The notes: generated by a model from the letters alone, not told the origin. DNA of 64,000 bases from Desulforamulus aeronauticus DSM 10349 (GCF_900142375.1 NZ_FRAR01000008.1:1-64000), one strand, 5' to 3'. Shown: positions 1 to 8,336, counted from the stretch's first letter. A program made the numbers and translations.

Positions 1-999
1 TGGAAGGTCATCCGGCCATAAGTCCACATTAAATTTTGCATTATCAATGTCCGCCCAATAGTCAAACTCTAAAACATAGTTTGTATTCGTTTTCAGGTTG
101 AGCAAATTCGATGCTATAACTGGAACATTTGCTCCTACGTTAAGCCTAATTGCTTTTATCGTACTGTTGTTTAGCGGATAAGTGGTATCAACAATACTTA
201 CCCCTGATTTGCTTGCATATGTCTCGAATAATCCTAATGATGTTTTTACACTGGATGCCAAATATAGTGTTGGATCAATAATAACTGGATAAACGGCTTT
301 CTTAAGCCATTCAGGATCAACGCAAATTGTCAACAACCCCTTCTTAGATATTTCCATATTAACTAGATCACATCGGGTACCATTTTTATCTATAGCATAG
401 GGCTTGGGCATATAGAAAAGCGGGTTATCTGAAATAGGATCAAAGAAATGTATTTCACCGTTAGATTTTTTCTCGTATTTAGCATTGTTCACATTTAGTT
501 GAAAATAGAAATCACTTATCCCGGTATACTTTTGGACAACTATGTCCTCTTTAAGCCTGCTTCTTTCCAGCGTATACTTAATACTTGTATCAAGATAGAT
601 GTTGTCGTATGTAATGATGTTATTGTAGACGCTCCCTGAAACTGATCCGGGGTTTAAAGGACTGATTAGCAGGTTTGCATTGCCTTGGGAAAAGCTAAGT
701 AGTCCATTACCAGACTTAGGCTTAAAAGCGGCTGTGTATAGTCCCTTTTTATTTTTAATGGAAAATGAGCCGTCAGCTTCACTACTGACTGAGCAATTTT
801 TTTCAATATCTTTTTCTAGAACTAATTCATTAAACTCTATATTTGAATCAACTATCTTATCTTTATTTTCCGATCCTCTATGATCTGATTCCAGAATGGA
901 AGAATCTGATTCTATGGACTCTGATGCAAACGAGACGAGAGGAAAACAAATAATTTCTATAGCTAATATCAATAAAAAACATAGCAGTCTTCTTTTCAT
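1..999 (-). CDS. secreted DNRLRE/Rhs-type surface protein, N-terminal part (partial)
   Basis: An open frame of 333 codons runs from an ATG at 999 to the window edge with no stop, so the C-terminal part lies outside. The ATG is preceded by GGGGAGAG at good spacing. The product starts with a signal peptide (KRRLL, then a hydrophobic stretch to about residue 25). Near residue 240 it carries KKAVYPVIIDPT, the short motif that ends the N-terminal domain of many cell-wall-associated Rhs/YD-repeat and DNRLRE-domain proteins; that family link is known, the assignment here is inference. A large exported surface or toxin-delivery protein is likely. Repeats or a toxin domain would only appear beyond position 1. 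Confidence 0.7.
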   Translation of the reverse strand, partial: MKRRLLCFLLILAIEIICFPLVSFASESIESDSSILESDHRGSENKDKIVDSNIEFNELVLEKDIEKNCSVSSEADGSFSIKNKKGLYTAAFKPKSGNGLLSFSQGNANLLISPLNPGSVSGSVYNNIITYDNIYLDTSIKYTLERSRLKEDIVVQKYTGISDFYFQLNVNNAKYEKKSNGEIHFFDPISDNPLFYMPKPYAIDKNGTRCDLVNMEISKKGLLTICVDPEWLKKAVYPVIIDPTLYLASSVKTSLGLFETYASKSGVSIVDTTYPLNNSTIKAIRLNVGANVPVIASNLLNLKTNTNYVLEFDYWADIDNAKFNVDLWPDDLP

Positions 1000-1440
1000 A
1001 TAAAATCTCTCCCCAAAACAAAATAGAAAATAATATTTTGAATATTATAACTTCAACGGGCTTTTTCCTTCGGATATATTATCTTATAATGTCGATTATG
1101 TAAAAAATTAGATTTTAATGGTATATATTGTAAATTTATTAACGAACTATGATTGGAGTTGATACTCGCCATAAGCTTAGCTATTTCCCAAAAATAATAT
1201 TAGGTTATAAAAGAAAAGGAGCCACCTTGTGAAGTGTGACTCCATAATCTTATATTGCTAACATCCTTTCTAATTCCTGTGATATGTTAGCATTAAAAAG
1301 CTCGATGTATTAAATTTTTCATTATCATAATGTTGATAATTAATTGTTTCTTTAGTGTAAGTTAATAAATTTCTTTCATAGTCTAATAGCCCTTTACGGC
1401 TCAATTTCACAACGGGTCATTTAGTATTTGTTTTTACTAT
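1000..1440. other. intergenic region, AT-rich
   Basis: No convincing gene on either strand. It holds the upstream region of the secreted protein and, near 1217-1243, an imperfect hairpin that probably ends the anti-sigma transcript. Confidence 0.5.
1208..1243 (-). terminator. probable terminator of the sigma/anti-sigma operon
   Basis: Imperfect hairpin GGAGTCAC / GTGGCTCC read on the minus strand, followed by CTTTTCTTTT. It lies about 200 bases past the anti-sigma stop codon, so it is only a moderate candidate. Confidence 0.4.
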
Positions 1441-2349
1441 CTATTTAATATACTCGTTACCTACTAAAACATCCGCTATTACCTCGGTGGGAATGATGAA
1501 TTCTGGAGTTCCCATGTACCCTGGAGCCACCTCATATTTATTAAAGGAAATAACCAGTTTGCCCGCTGAATTAATATAGAAACTCTGTTCATCGGATATT
1601 TTTTTAAATGTTTCAAAAGTTTGTTCCTGCCCCGCAACTTCAAGCCAATACATCTTGTTTTCAGCGGGGTTTTTCATCTGTTCTTTCATTTGCTGCTTAA
1701 TATTCTCGCTGATGATCTCTACATAACGATCATTCTTAAACAAACTGGGTAAGGTAATTAGCACTTGTTTCTTTTTGTCGATTGTATCGTACTTACGAGT
1801 TGTGGAGGAAGATGCTGCGGTATTTACCACATAACGACCCACGGAAAGGATCACATCATTATCGGTTTTAATTTCATAGCCACTGTGTATGCCCATGTGT
1901 GCCTCCACTCCGTTTTCCTTTAATTCTTTTATATCAGCCATAAATTCATCATACAGCTTTTTGTTTTCAGCAAGATATTTTTCGTTTAAGCTGTTTTCCA
2001 AGTTTTTATTCTCCAAGCCCTGGATTTTAGGCACTTTGATCTCTGCCTGAAAGGTATCTTCATTGACAATATAATTTCTAAAGGTTAATACCTGGACAAG
2101 ACTACCAACAAGGGGTACTTCCGATACTGTTTTAGCAAAGGCCGGGCTAACATTAACCACGGCGGCAAACAGAACCACCGAGGCGGCGATAGAAGCAACT
2201 ATTTTACTCATTCTTTTAAACAGGTTTCTTGGCTGGTTCAATTTTACCCCACCATCCTTTAATGCTTTTTTAACTACAAAATCTAATTCACTAGGAATGG
2301 GAATATCCATATATTCTTTCTTTAGCTGTTCCAGATTTTTGTCTTTCAT
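1441..2349 (-). CDS. RsiV-like anti-sigma factor (DUF4179/DUF3298 type)
   Basis: 302 residues. The cytoplasmic N-terminus (about 1-45) is followed by one membrane segment (about 48-70, KIVASIAASVVLFAAVVNV) and an extracellular domain with the layout of RsiV-type anti-sigma factors, including a C-terminal DUF3298-like part (ITLPSLFKND, then PEFIIPTEVI). In that family the protein holds an ECF sigma factor at the membrane until it is cleaved after sensing cell-wall stress such as lysozyme; the signal here is unknown. The ATG overlaps the sigma-gene stop by four bases (ATGA), so the two are translationally coupled. Family placement is fairly secure, the inducing signal is not. Confidence 0.8.
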   Translation of the reverse strand: MKDKNLEQLKKEYMDIPIPSELDFVVKKALKDGGVKLNQPRNLFKRMSKIVASIAASVVLFAAVVNVSPAFAKTVSEVPLVGSLVQVLTFRNYIVNEDTFQAEIKVPKIQGLENKNLENSLNEKYLAENKKLYDEFMADIKELKENGVEAHMGIHSGYEIKTDNDVILSVGRYVVNTAASSSTTRKYDTIDKKKQVLITLPSLFKNDRYVEIISENIKQQMKEQMKNPAENKMYWLEVAGQEQTFETFKKISDEQSFYINSAGKLVISFNKYEVAPGYMGTPEFIIPTEVIADVLVGNEYIK

Positions 2350-2852
2350 GCTAATTCCTCCTGAACTTCATCATTCATTTGTACCCGCAACTTTTTCAGG
2401 GATTTATAGAGACGGGTTTTCACTGTGTTGACATTTTCATTGAGAATATCAGCAATTTCTTCTAGCTTTAAGTCTTCAAAATACCTAAGTATTACTACAC
2501 TACGGTAATTGACAGGTAAAGCATCCAATGCCTTTTGCAGGTCCAAGTTTTCATAATGATCAACCGCACCACCCTCAAGAACGGAAAGCGTTTCATCGTC
2601 CACTACACCGATCCTTTTTTGTTTTCGCAGAAAATCCAATGAGGTATTGACAACAATGCGATAGAACCAACTTTTTATATGGCTCGGATTTTTTAGTGAA
2701 TCCATTGACGAAAGGGCTTTATAGATAGACTCTTGAACAATATCTAAAGCATCGTCAGCATTTTTCACGTAACTATAAGCCAACCGATAGTGGTTCTCTT
2801 TATATTGGATAACATAGTCTGCAATTTGTTGCTCCAAGTTGTTTTTACCCAT
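2346..2852 (-). CDS. ECF RNA polymerase sigma factor, SigV-like
   Basis: 168 residues, normal length for an ECF sigma factor. Region 2 is visible as YSYVKNADDALDIVQESIYKAL (about 26-47) and the following SWFYRIVVNTSLDFLR. Region 4 is YRSVVILRYFEDLKLEEIA plus NVNTVKTRLYKSLKKLR near 115-160. It lies directly upstream of, and overlaps by four bases, the RsiV-like anti-sigma gene, the standard sigma/anti-sigma pairing. AAAGGAG lies upstream of the ATG. It probably directs a cell-envelope-stress regulon and may activate its own promoter. Confidence 0.88.
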   Translation of the reverse strand: MGKNNLEQQIADYVIQYKENHYRLAYSYVKNADDALDIVQESIYKALSSMDSLKNPSHIKSWFYRIVVNTSLDFLRKQKRIGVVDDETLSVLEGGAVDHYENLDLQKALDALPVNYRSVVILRYFEDLKLEEIADILNENVNTVKTRLYKSLKKLRVQMNDEVQEELA

Positions 2853-2899
2853 CCTCCTGAGCCTCTCCTTTGATGAAGATACGTATCTTTTTTGTATAC

Positions 2900-2926
2900 A
2901 TTATATAGACGCACGGGATAAGTCAA
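2900..2926 (-). promoter_or_regulatory. candidate promoter of the ECF sigma operon
   Basis: TTGACT (2926-2921) and TATAAT (2905-2900), but only 15 bases apart. The same stretch also contains AAAACT followed about 17 bases later by CGTC, which resembles ECF-type -35/-10 elements, so autoregulation by the sigma factor is possible. The two readings cannot be separated by eye. Confidence 0.4.
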
Positions 2927-3254
2927 AAAGTTTTAAGGGCTATTAAAAATAAATAGTAAAAAAACACCCTCTGCCTAAAGGGCGAGTAGTTACAAAGACA
3001 AATTGTGAACCGATCCCTTAAGGTAAACCGAATATGGATTCAAAAAGCAATCGGAGCCGATAGTTGGCTCCGATTGCTTTTGTTTGTTGTTGCAATTACT
3101 TATTATAAATGCTTCTTCTTTGAGAACATCTATTAGGATGCAATGAACCCACACTCGTAAGGTGCTCGGTTATATGCCCCATAAAGGGAGCAGCAGATTT
3201 TTATTGAAGGGATTTTGTTTCTCTTTCACATCTACCGCCCCTTTTTCTTCCGAT
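2927..3254. other. intergenic region between RPH-like gene 1 and the sigma operon
   Basis: No gene seen. It contains the strong hairpin at 3043-3085 listed separately. Confidence 0.6.
3041..3090. terminator. strong bidirectional terminator
   Basis: Perfect 14-base stem AGCAATCGGAGCC / GGCTCCGATTGCT with a short loop, flanked by A-rich sequence on one side and TTTTGTTTG on the other. It probably ends the RPH-like gene 1 transcript (minus strand). Confidence 0.75.
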
Positions 3255-5771
3255 TCAGAGGATTTCCACATAGCCCTCGTCACCGTTTATCCGAATGCGA
3301 TCGCCGTCCCTGATGCGCCTGGTTGCTCCGACAACACCAACCACGGCGGGCAGTCCGTACTCCCGTGTGATGACCGCGCCGTGGGTCATCATGCCGCCCA
3401 CCTCGGTGACCAGCCCTGCGATGGAAACGAACACCGGCGTCCAACTGGGATCGGTGAAGGAGGTCACCAGAATATCGCCTTTTTCCATAACCGCATCCTC
3501 AATGGATCCAACCACACGGGCCCGGCCTTCGACCACGCCGGAGGAAACCCCCAAGCCGGGCAGCGCCCCGGTGGGAATATCCTTTTGATAAGTCATCTCC
3601 GGCACCTCGCCGTCCGAAAAGATAACCCGGGGCGGGGTGAGAGTGGCAAAGTGGGCATAGTCTTTTTTACGGCGATCAATGGTGGCATAATCCACACGGC
3701 CAGTTCGGACCGCCTCCCGCAGTTCTTCCAGATACAGGTAGAAGATATCGCCGGGCTCCCGGAGGACGCCTTGCTCCGTAAGGCGCTTTGCCTCCCGCAT
3801 GAGCGCCTTCTTGTATATGTCGTAACGGCAGATCCAGAAGTATTTGGGATACTCCCGCGTGCCCACGTAATTGCGGAAAAAGGAGATGTAGCGGCGCAGC
3901 TTTTTTGCTTTGCGGGCGCCCAGCTTTTGCTGTGCCAATGCTGACAGTTCTTCTATCAGCGCTTCCATCTCTCTGCGACCCTGTTCAAAGGAGGACTTGC
4001 CGTGCCCCTTTGGCAGGGTGCGGATGTTGGTGAGCACCGTAGCCACCAGCTCGGCGGGATTTTCCCGGAAGCGGGTCTTGGAGATGTCAATTTCACCGGT
4101 AGCCCGCATACCGTATTGCCGCAGGAACTTCTCAAAAGCATCTGCCACGGCGCCGCCGCCCTCCACCTGGCGCAAGTCCTCCATACGGAAGACTTCCCCT
4201 GCCGCTTCAAGATACCCCACCACCGCCGGATACGTCCGGGCCAGATCCGCCACTTCGCTCAGGGCAAGCCCCATCTCGGAAGTGGGGTTGTGCTCCACTG
4301 ATTTGGACAGGCGGTTGCTGATGTGCTCCTCGCCTGTGAGCGCTTTGCCCATGTCGTCGATTTTTTGAATTATAAACTGGGTGGCTAGCACCATCCCAAA
4401 GCCGGAGGCATCGTAAATAATTTGGGAAAGCTGCTTTTGATCCTCCAGAATGGCCTCGATGGCCGCCATGCCCGAAAGAGGTTCCAGCCGCTCTTCCAAC
4501 CGGGCAACAAGGTCTCTCATACGCTCGATATAGCAATCGATGTCGGCGGGATCGTTGTGCCGGTAGAGTCGGATCCCCTCCCGGAGGATGGGAAGCCAGC
4601 CGCCAAAGGAAGAGAAGCTGCCGGGGCCCTTGGGGATGCCGCGGATGTAATCTTTGCGCGCCAGCACTTCTTCTATGGCTTGGTTCGTCAGCGGGTCGGT
4701 GGCGGACAGCTTGGTACGGATCATCTTTTTGCCGTAGGCCGACTTGGTGTCGTGGGTGACGTCGATATACAGGCGCCCGCCCACCTCCTCCATCCGGAGC
4801 AGGGCGATCAGCTTCATAAAGGACATGCCCAGCGGCAGCATCACATCGGTCATCATCTGCATATGTCCCGCCGATACAAAGACCCGTTTAAGGCCGTCAT
4901 GACTCTCGGGAAGGGGATACAGCGTGGTGATGGCCCGGGACTGCACGATGGAAAACCGTCCGTCTACCCAGCACCACTCGATATCCTGGGGCGCGCCGAA
5001 GGCAGCCTCGATTCGCTTGCCGATGGCGGCGAGTTCCCGCAACCTACTATCCGTAAGGGGCGGGGCGGCCTTACTGTCCGTTTTGATGTTCTCTCCCCGC
5101 AGACGCCAGGTAAAGGGCGTTTTGCGCCCGGACACCAGCTCCTCGCCCAATCCCTCCACCGCCTCGATAACACAGGTAAGCCGGTCGGAAGTCATGGGGT
5201 CGGCGGTAAACAGCACACCGGAAACCTGAGCGTGAACCATCTCCTGCACCACCACGGCGATGGCCACATCCTCGTGGCGGTAGCCGTTTTTGACACGGTA
5301 CGCCACTGCCCTATCGTTGTACAGCGAGGCAAAGCAATCCATCCCGGCGCGGGGGACATCGGCCGCCCGCACGTTCAGGTAGCTGTCCTGCTGCCCCGCA
5401 AAGGACGCGTCGGGCAGGTCCTCCGCCGTGGCCGAGGAGCGCACGGCAAAGAGGATGTCCGGGGGATAGGACGCGAGCGCCGCCTTAAGCTCCCGCAAAA
5501 ATTCCTCTGGAATGGGAATATCCCGGATCGCCTGCCGGATTTCGTCGCCCGCCCGGGCCAACCCCACCGGGATAGAGGTCGCCCGCAGCGCTTCGCTGCG
5601 GGATGCAACCACGCCGGCGCAAAGCGCCCGGAAGGCCTCGGTGGTGACGACAAAGCCGCCGGGCACATGGACGCCGTCCATGGCGGCCAGCCTGCTCAGG
5701 TTTGCCCCCTTGCCGCCGGTCAGGGAGAGTTCTCCGGCAGCGCTGTCGGTCAGATGCAAAAGCATACTCAT
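3255..5771 (-). CDS. RPH-like phosphotransferase 1 (rifampicin phosphotransferase / PEP-synthase family)
   Basis: 838 residues. An N-terminal PPDK/PEP-synthase ATP-grasp domain shows GGKGANL (about 19) and VRSSATAEDLPDASFAGQQ (about 109-127) and ends near DIEWCW (about 265). A long middle domain follows, then a C-terminal swivelling phosphohistidine domain with GGMMTHGAV, His near 797. There is no C-terminal PEP/pyruvate TIM barrel, which matches rifampicin phosphotransferase (Rph), where ATP is split to AMP and phosphate goes through the His to the drug, better than true PEP synthase. The substrate here is unproven. The start overlaps the TetR stop by four bases (ATGA), and GGAGG precedes it. 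The gene is visibly richer in G+C than its surroundings, suggesting acquisition by transfer. Close relative in the window: the partial gene at 62394. Confidence 0.8.
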   Translation of the reverse strand: MSMLLHLTDSAAGELSLTGGKGANLSRLAAMDGVHVPGGFVVTTEAFRALCAGVVASRSEALRATSIPVGLARAGDEIRQAIRDIPIPEEFLRELKAALASYPPDILFAVRSSATAEDLPDASFAGQQDSYLNVRAADVPRAGMDCFASLYNDRAVAYRVKNGYRHEDVAIAVVVQEMVHAQVSGVLFTADPMTSDRLTCVIEAVEGLGEELVSGRKTPFTWRLRGENIKTDSKAAPPLTDSRLRELAAIGKRIEAAFGAPQDIEWCWVDGRFSIVQSRAITTLYPLPESHDGLKRVFVSAGHMQMMTDVMLPLGMSFMKLIALLRMEEVGGRLYIDVTHDTKSAYGKKMIRTKLSATDPLTNQAIEEVLARKDYIRGIPKGPGSFSSFGGWLPILREGIRLYRHNDPADIDCYIERMRDLVARLEERLEPLSGMAAIEAILEDQKQLSQIIYDASGFGMVLATQFIIQKIDDMGKALTGEEHISNRLSKSVEHNPTSEMGLALSEVADLARTYPAVVGYLEAAGEVFRMEDLRQVEGGGAVADAFEKFLRQYGMRATGEIDISKTRFRENPAELVATVLTNIRTLPKGHGKSSFEQGRREMEALIEELSALAQQKLGARKAKKLRRYISFFRNYVGTREYPKYFWICRYDIYKKALMREAKRLTEQGVLREPGDIFYLYLEELREAVRTGRVDYATIDRRKKDYAHFATLTPPRVIFSDGEVPEMTYQKDIPTGALPGLGVSSGVVEGRARVVGSIEDAVMEKGDILVTSFTDPSWTPVFVSIAGLVTEVGGMMTHGAVITREYGLPAVVGVVGATRRIRDGDRIRINGDEGYVEIL

Positions 5772-6367
5772 TGATACTCCTCCTTGTAAAACGCCTGGCG
5801 CATCAGATTAAGGTATTCATCCATTTCCGCAAAGACATCCTCCAGCACAAAATCGTTCTTGTGCTCCGCCAGAAGCCCGTCGGTGGTCCATGAAATAATC
5901 TTGATCACTTTCTCCAGCTCAATGCCCTCCCGCAGCTTGGATGCGTCAAGTCCCGGCAGAAAGGTTTCCTTCCATGGTGGAAAGCGGCCCACCTTGACTT
6001 GGGCAATGGCCTCCCGCAGCTGTTCATCCGTTTCCCGGCGGACTGAAAGGAGAAAGTCCAACACATAAGGGTACTCGCTCACCACAGCCAGCTTGATCTG
6101 CTCCGATTCGCGGATGCGCTCAAACAGGTCTTCCTGCTGGAAGGTCTTCACGACGCGATCATACACAAGGCTGTAGGCAAATTCATAAAGATAGAGGTAC
6201 AGCTTTTTCTTGTTGCCAAAATAGTGGAAAATGAGACCCTTGGAGATATCTGCTGCCGCGACGATTTCGTCCATGGTCGCTTTTTTGTAGCCGTTTTTGG
6301 CAAAGTGCTCCATGGCCGCACGAACAATCCGCTGCTTTTTGTCCTCAGGAATACGAAGCTCCTGCAT
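5768..6367 (-). CDS. TetR/AcrR family regulator of RPH-like gene 1
   Basis: 199 residues from the ATG at 6367 (MQELRIPEDK). A longer frame opens with TTG at 6397, but that codon lies at the predicted transcription start, so the ATG behind GGGGTG is chosen. The HTH is typical: RIVRAAMEHFAKNGYKKATM, then IVAAADISKGLIFHYFGNKK (about 10-57). The rest is a ligand-binding all-helix domain of normal length. It overlaps the RPH-like gene by four bases, so regulator and enzyme form one operon, and it should repress its own promoter through the operators at 6380-6437. Confidence 0.88.
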   Translation of the reverse strand: MQELRIPEDKKQRIVRAAMEHFAKNGYKKATMDEIVAAADISKGLIFHYFGNKKKLYLYLYEFAYSLVYDRVVKTFQQEDLFERIRESEQIKLAVVSEYPYVLDFLLSVRRETDEQLREAIAQVKVGRFPPWKETFLPGLDASKLREGIELEKVIKIISWTTDGLLAEHKNDFVLEDVFAEMDEYLNLMRQAFYKEEYQ

Positions 6368-6379
6368 CACCATCACCCC

Positions 6380-6437
6380 ATTGACTGTTTTGGTCAATTC
6401 CCATTATAGTGTTATTGACTGATTTAGTCAATAACAC
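6380..6437 (-). promoter_or_regulatory. sigma-A promoter with two TetR-type operators
   Basis: On the minus strand TTGACT (6431-6426), 17 bases, TATAAT (6408-6403). The -35 box sits inside a perfect inverted repeat of 12-base arms, GTGTTATTGACT / AGTCAATAACAC, with a 5-base spacer (6409-6437). A second, weaker copy, ATTGACT-N5-GGTCAAT, lies at 6380-6398, at the transcription start. Two same-spaced sites over one promoter are typical of TetR autoregulation. Confidence 0.8.
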
Positions 6438-6497
6438 GTTGTAAGAGCAGGCACTCAAAGAGTATTCCCAACGCAGGATGAAGTGATAATTCATAAC

Positions 6498-6608
6498 AAT
6501 CGGGTAGGAGGCTACCCATTAATTGAGTAACCGACCTCCCACACCACCGTACGTCAGACTGCCTAACAATTTAGACAGTCTGACGTACCGTTCGGTATAC
6601 GGCGGTTC
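6498..6608 (-). mobile_element. possible group II intron 3' end (domain V/VI-like) with a small insertion
   Basis: Read on the minus strand the segment begins AACCGCCGTATACCGAACGG and ends with a GAGGTCGG ... CCTCCTAC stem. This resembles from memory the domain V/VI region that ends bacterial group II introns. The expected TACGTACGG turn is split by 28 bases (6555-6582) with inverted ends CAGACTG / CAGTCTG, flanked by ACGT on both sides. No maturase gene is present. It is a remnant at best. Confidence 0.35.
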
Positions 6609-6619
6609 CAAAGTTTACA

Positions 6620-6701
6620 GAGAACGTAACGAGTTTTGTGTAAATGGGACTACTTACCACTAAGGAGGAAGTACCATTTATGCAAAACTCGTTACGTTCT
6701 C
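6620..6701. repeat. long inverted repeat (about 33-base arms)
   Basis: Left arm starts GAGAACGTAACGAGTTTTG and the right arm ends CAAAACTCGTTACGTTCTC, with a few mismatches further in and a loop containing AAGGAGG. A very stable stem would form in RNA of either strand. The function is unknown; it may belong to the neighbouring mobile-element remnant. Confidence 0.6.
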
Positions 6702-6715
6702 CCGGACAGCATAGG

Positions 6716-6751
6716 TAAAAAAGCAGGGCGGACAGCCGAAGCTGCCCGCCC
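6716..6751 (-). terminator. terminator of the hydrogenase-system regulator gene
   Basis: GC-rich stem GGGCGGGCAGC / GCTGTCCGCCC with a TTCG tetraloop, followed by TGCTTTTTT on the minus strand, about 85 bases past the stop codon at 6838. Confidence 0.8.
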
Positions 6752-6837
6752 CATCGCAGGGATTTATATCGGTTCACTTTTTGTCCCTATGATACCCACC
6801 CAACGACAGAAGGTATTTCTCGAACCACTGTAATTTC

Positions 6838-7095
6838 TTAAGAGTTACAAATACCGCTTAAAGCCACCTTAACCTGAATATTCCCCAATTCTTCCAGCTT
6901 TAACACCATTTCTTTAACCACTTCGGCTTCCCCATCAACCACAATGGTAATTACATATTTGTTTTTTTCCCGATAGGGCAGCCCCACCCGTCCCACAATT
7001 AAATCTCCATACGCTGTCAAGATTGAATTTACTTGAGGTGCCAATTTCTCCCGGTCTTCAACGACAATAACAACACCGCCTACACTATTGTTCAT
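6838..7095 (-). CDS. TM1266-type iron-only hydrogenase system regulator
   Basis: 85 residues forming a single ACT-like small domain. VGGVVIVVEDREKLAPQVN at the start and YGDLIVGRVGLPYREKN in the middle match the TM1266 family (putative iron-only hydrogenase system regulator), normally found beside [FeFe]-hydrogenase maturation or structural genes. Here the hydrogenase genes lie some 9 kb away at 15.7-20 kb. ATG is preceded by AAGGGGGG. Molecular role in the family is not settled; a regulatory, possibly ligand-sensing role is inferred. Confidence 0.82.
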   Translation of the reverse strand: MNNSVGGVVIVVEDREKLAPQVNSILTAYGDLIVGRVGLPYREKNKYVITIVVDGEAEVVKEMVLKLEELGNIQVKVALSGICNS

Positions 7096-7136
7096 AATAA
7101 CCCCCCTTTATTAATCTCTTCGAGAGTAATTATATA

Positions 7137-7157
7137 TTCGACAGGAAAATACCTGTC
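7137..7157 (-). promoter_or_regulatory. inverted repeat with Spo0A-box-like core
   Basis: GACAGG-N6-CCTGTC (7140-7157) overlaps TGTCGAA on the minus strand (7143-7137), which matches the usual Spo0A box core TGNCGAA. ATATATAAT lies just downstream toward the regulator gene at 6838-7095. Low confidence; short matches can be chance. Confidence 0.3.
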
Positions 7158-7336
7158 ATTAAAATATTACATTTTTATGAAATTTCTGTTTATTGCTCCA
7201 ACTCTGCAACCGGGGACAGCACACACTTCTTACATTAGAGAAGTAACCGGTTTATTCCCTCCAGCATAATACGTCTAAACGTACCATGCTAGAAATCCTA
7301 TCACCTCATAACCTTAGCAAAATCTTTCGACTTCGC

Positions 7337-8110
7337 TTAGCGCGTTAGCTTGATTGGCTTTCTCTTTTGATAATATACGGGCGTTAACCCGCAAGTTTCC
7401 GCAATTTCAAAACCGATCGACAGATCTCTGCCAATATTTTGTGGCTTATGGGCGTCCGAGCCGATGGTAACATACTTGCCGCCGAGTTCGCGGAACCGGT
7501 CATAAATCGGCAATAGTGCCTCTTTGGTGCCAGACAGGCCTAGACGGCGGGTATTGATCTCAATCGCCTGACCAGCTTCAGCCAGTTGGGAGAGCACTAG
7601 GTCAATTTCGGTTTGAAAATCAAAATAATATAGTTCGGGATCATCAAACTGGGCATAGCGGCAGATAAAATCAATATGCCCCAGGCTATCAATGAAGTCA
7701 TATTGCTTGAGGCAGGTAAGCATGGCCTTAAAATATTGCTGATACAGTTCCTTTTTCGTCCAGGTCTCGCAAAACAACTCCGAGCAAATGTCCATATTTT
7801 CGATTACGTGGATAGAGCCGATGACAAAGTCAAAGGGATAGGCAGCGACGATTTGCCGATTGGTTTCCACACAGTCATCACTCATACCAAGTTCAAGACC
7901 TAACAAGAGCTTATCACTGCGGTGCGGACCATAGGCAGTAAAGTAATGCTCAATATTAAAAGTAAACAACTCTGGTTCGGGATAAGCAAGATCCAGATGT
8001 TCAGTGATGATAATACCAAGATTATGCCGGCCAGCCGCCTGTTGGGCCTCGGCAATGGTCATAAGCGAATCGCTTGAGAATGTAGTATGTGTATGGGTAT
8101 CAAACAACAT
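7337..8110 (-). CDS. PHP-family histidinol-phosphatase-like hydrolase
   Basis: 257 residues from the ATG at 8110 (MLFDTHTHTTFSSDS). The frame extends upstream to a GTG at 8158, but homologues start at the metal-binding HTH motif. PHP metal ligands are visible: THTHT near residue 6, EHLD near 40, GSIH near 100, HIDF near 145 and the terminal GSDAH near 220. Members of this group dephosphorylate histidinol phosphate in histidine synthesis or related small phosphates. No other his gene is nearby, so the substrate is unproven. Confidence 0.8.
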   Translation of the reverse strand: MLFDTHTHTTFSSDSLMTIAEAQQAAGRHNLGIIITEHLDLAYPEPELFTFNIEHYFTAYGPHRSDKLLLGLELGMSDDCVETNRQIVAAYPFDFVIGSIHVIENMDICSELFCETWTKKELYQQYFKAMLTCLKQYDFIDSLGHIDFICRYAQFDDPELYYFDFQTEIDLVLSQLAEAGQAIEINTRRLGLSGTKEALLPIYDRFRELGGKYVTIGSDAHKPQNIGRDLSIGFEIAETCGLTPVYYQKRKPIKLTR

Positions 8111-8129
8111 GAAGGAGCAAACCCCCTGA

Positions 8130-8273
8130 ATTAAACATATTGTTGTGCTGTGTTCCACATTACCGTCTTATTTCCTGCTGGAAACTTATGTGCTAGGTGG
8201 CGAAAATACCCTTAGCACCGCCATCTATTCACGGGTAATCTGTTGGGCCGATGTGGAAAAAGCTGATGTCTGA
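8130..8273 (+). pseudogene. possible 3' remnant of a lost gene
   Basis: An open plus-strand frame without a start reads LLETYVLGGENTLS, then YSRVICWADVEKADV and stops, directly before a plus-strand terminator. It looks protein-like and could be the tail of a deleted gene, but I do not recognise it. Low confidence. Confidence 0.25.
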
Positions 8274-8277
8274 CAGC

Positions 8278-8336
8278 AAAGGGAGTGCCGCAAAAAAGTG
8301 GTTTTTTGCAACACTCCCTTTGCTTCTTTATTTTTT
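8278..8336 (+). terminator. terminator hairpin
   Basis: AAAGGGAGTG ... CACTCCCTTT with an inner GCAAAAAA / TTTTTTGC pairing, followed by CTTCTTTATTTTTT on the plus strand. It overlaps the end of the AraC remnant. Confidence 0.65.

Noticed and set aside
4422-5774. 450-codon plus-strand open frame
   Set aside because: Lies opposite RPH-like gene 1, which has clear catalytic motifs; high GC content removes stops from the other strand. Product has no recognisable domain. The same applies to the frames at 3162-3944 and 3910-4368.
6368-6837. Rifamycin-associated element upstream of RPH-like gene 1
   Set aside because: No GC-rich 19-base inverted repeat of the actinobacterial type is present; control appears to be by TetR.
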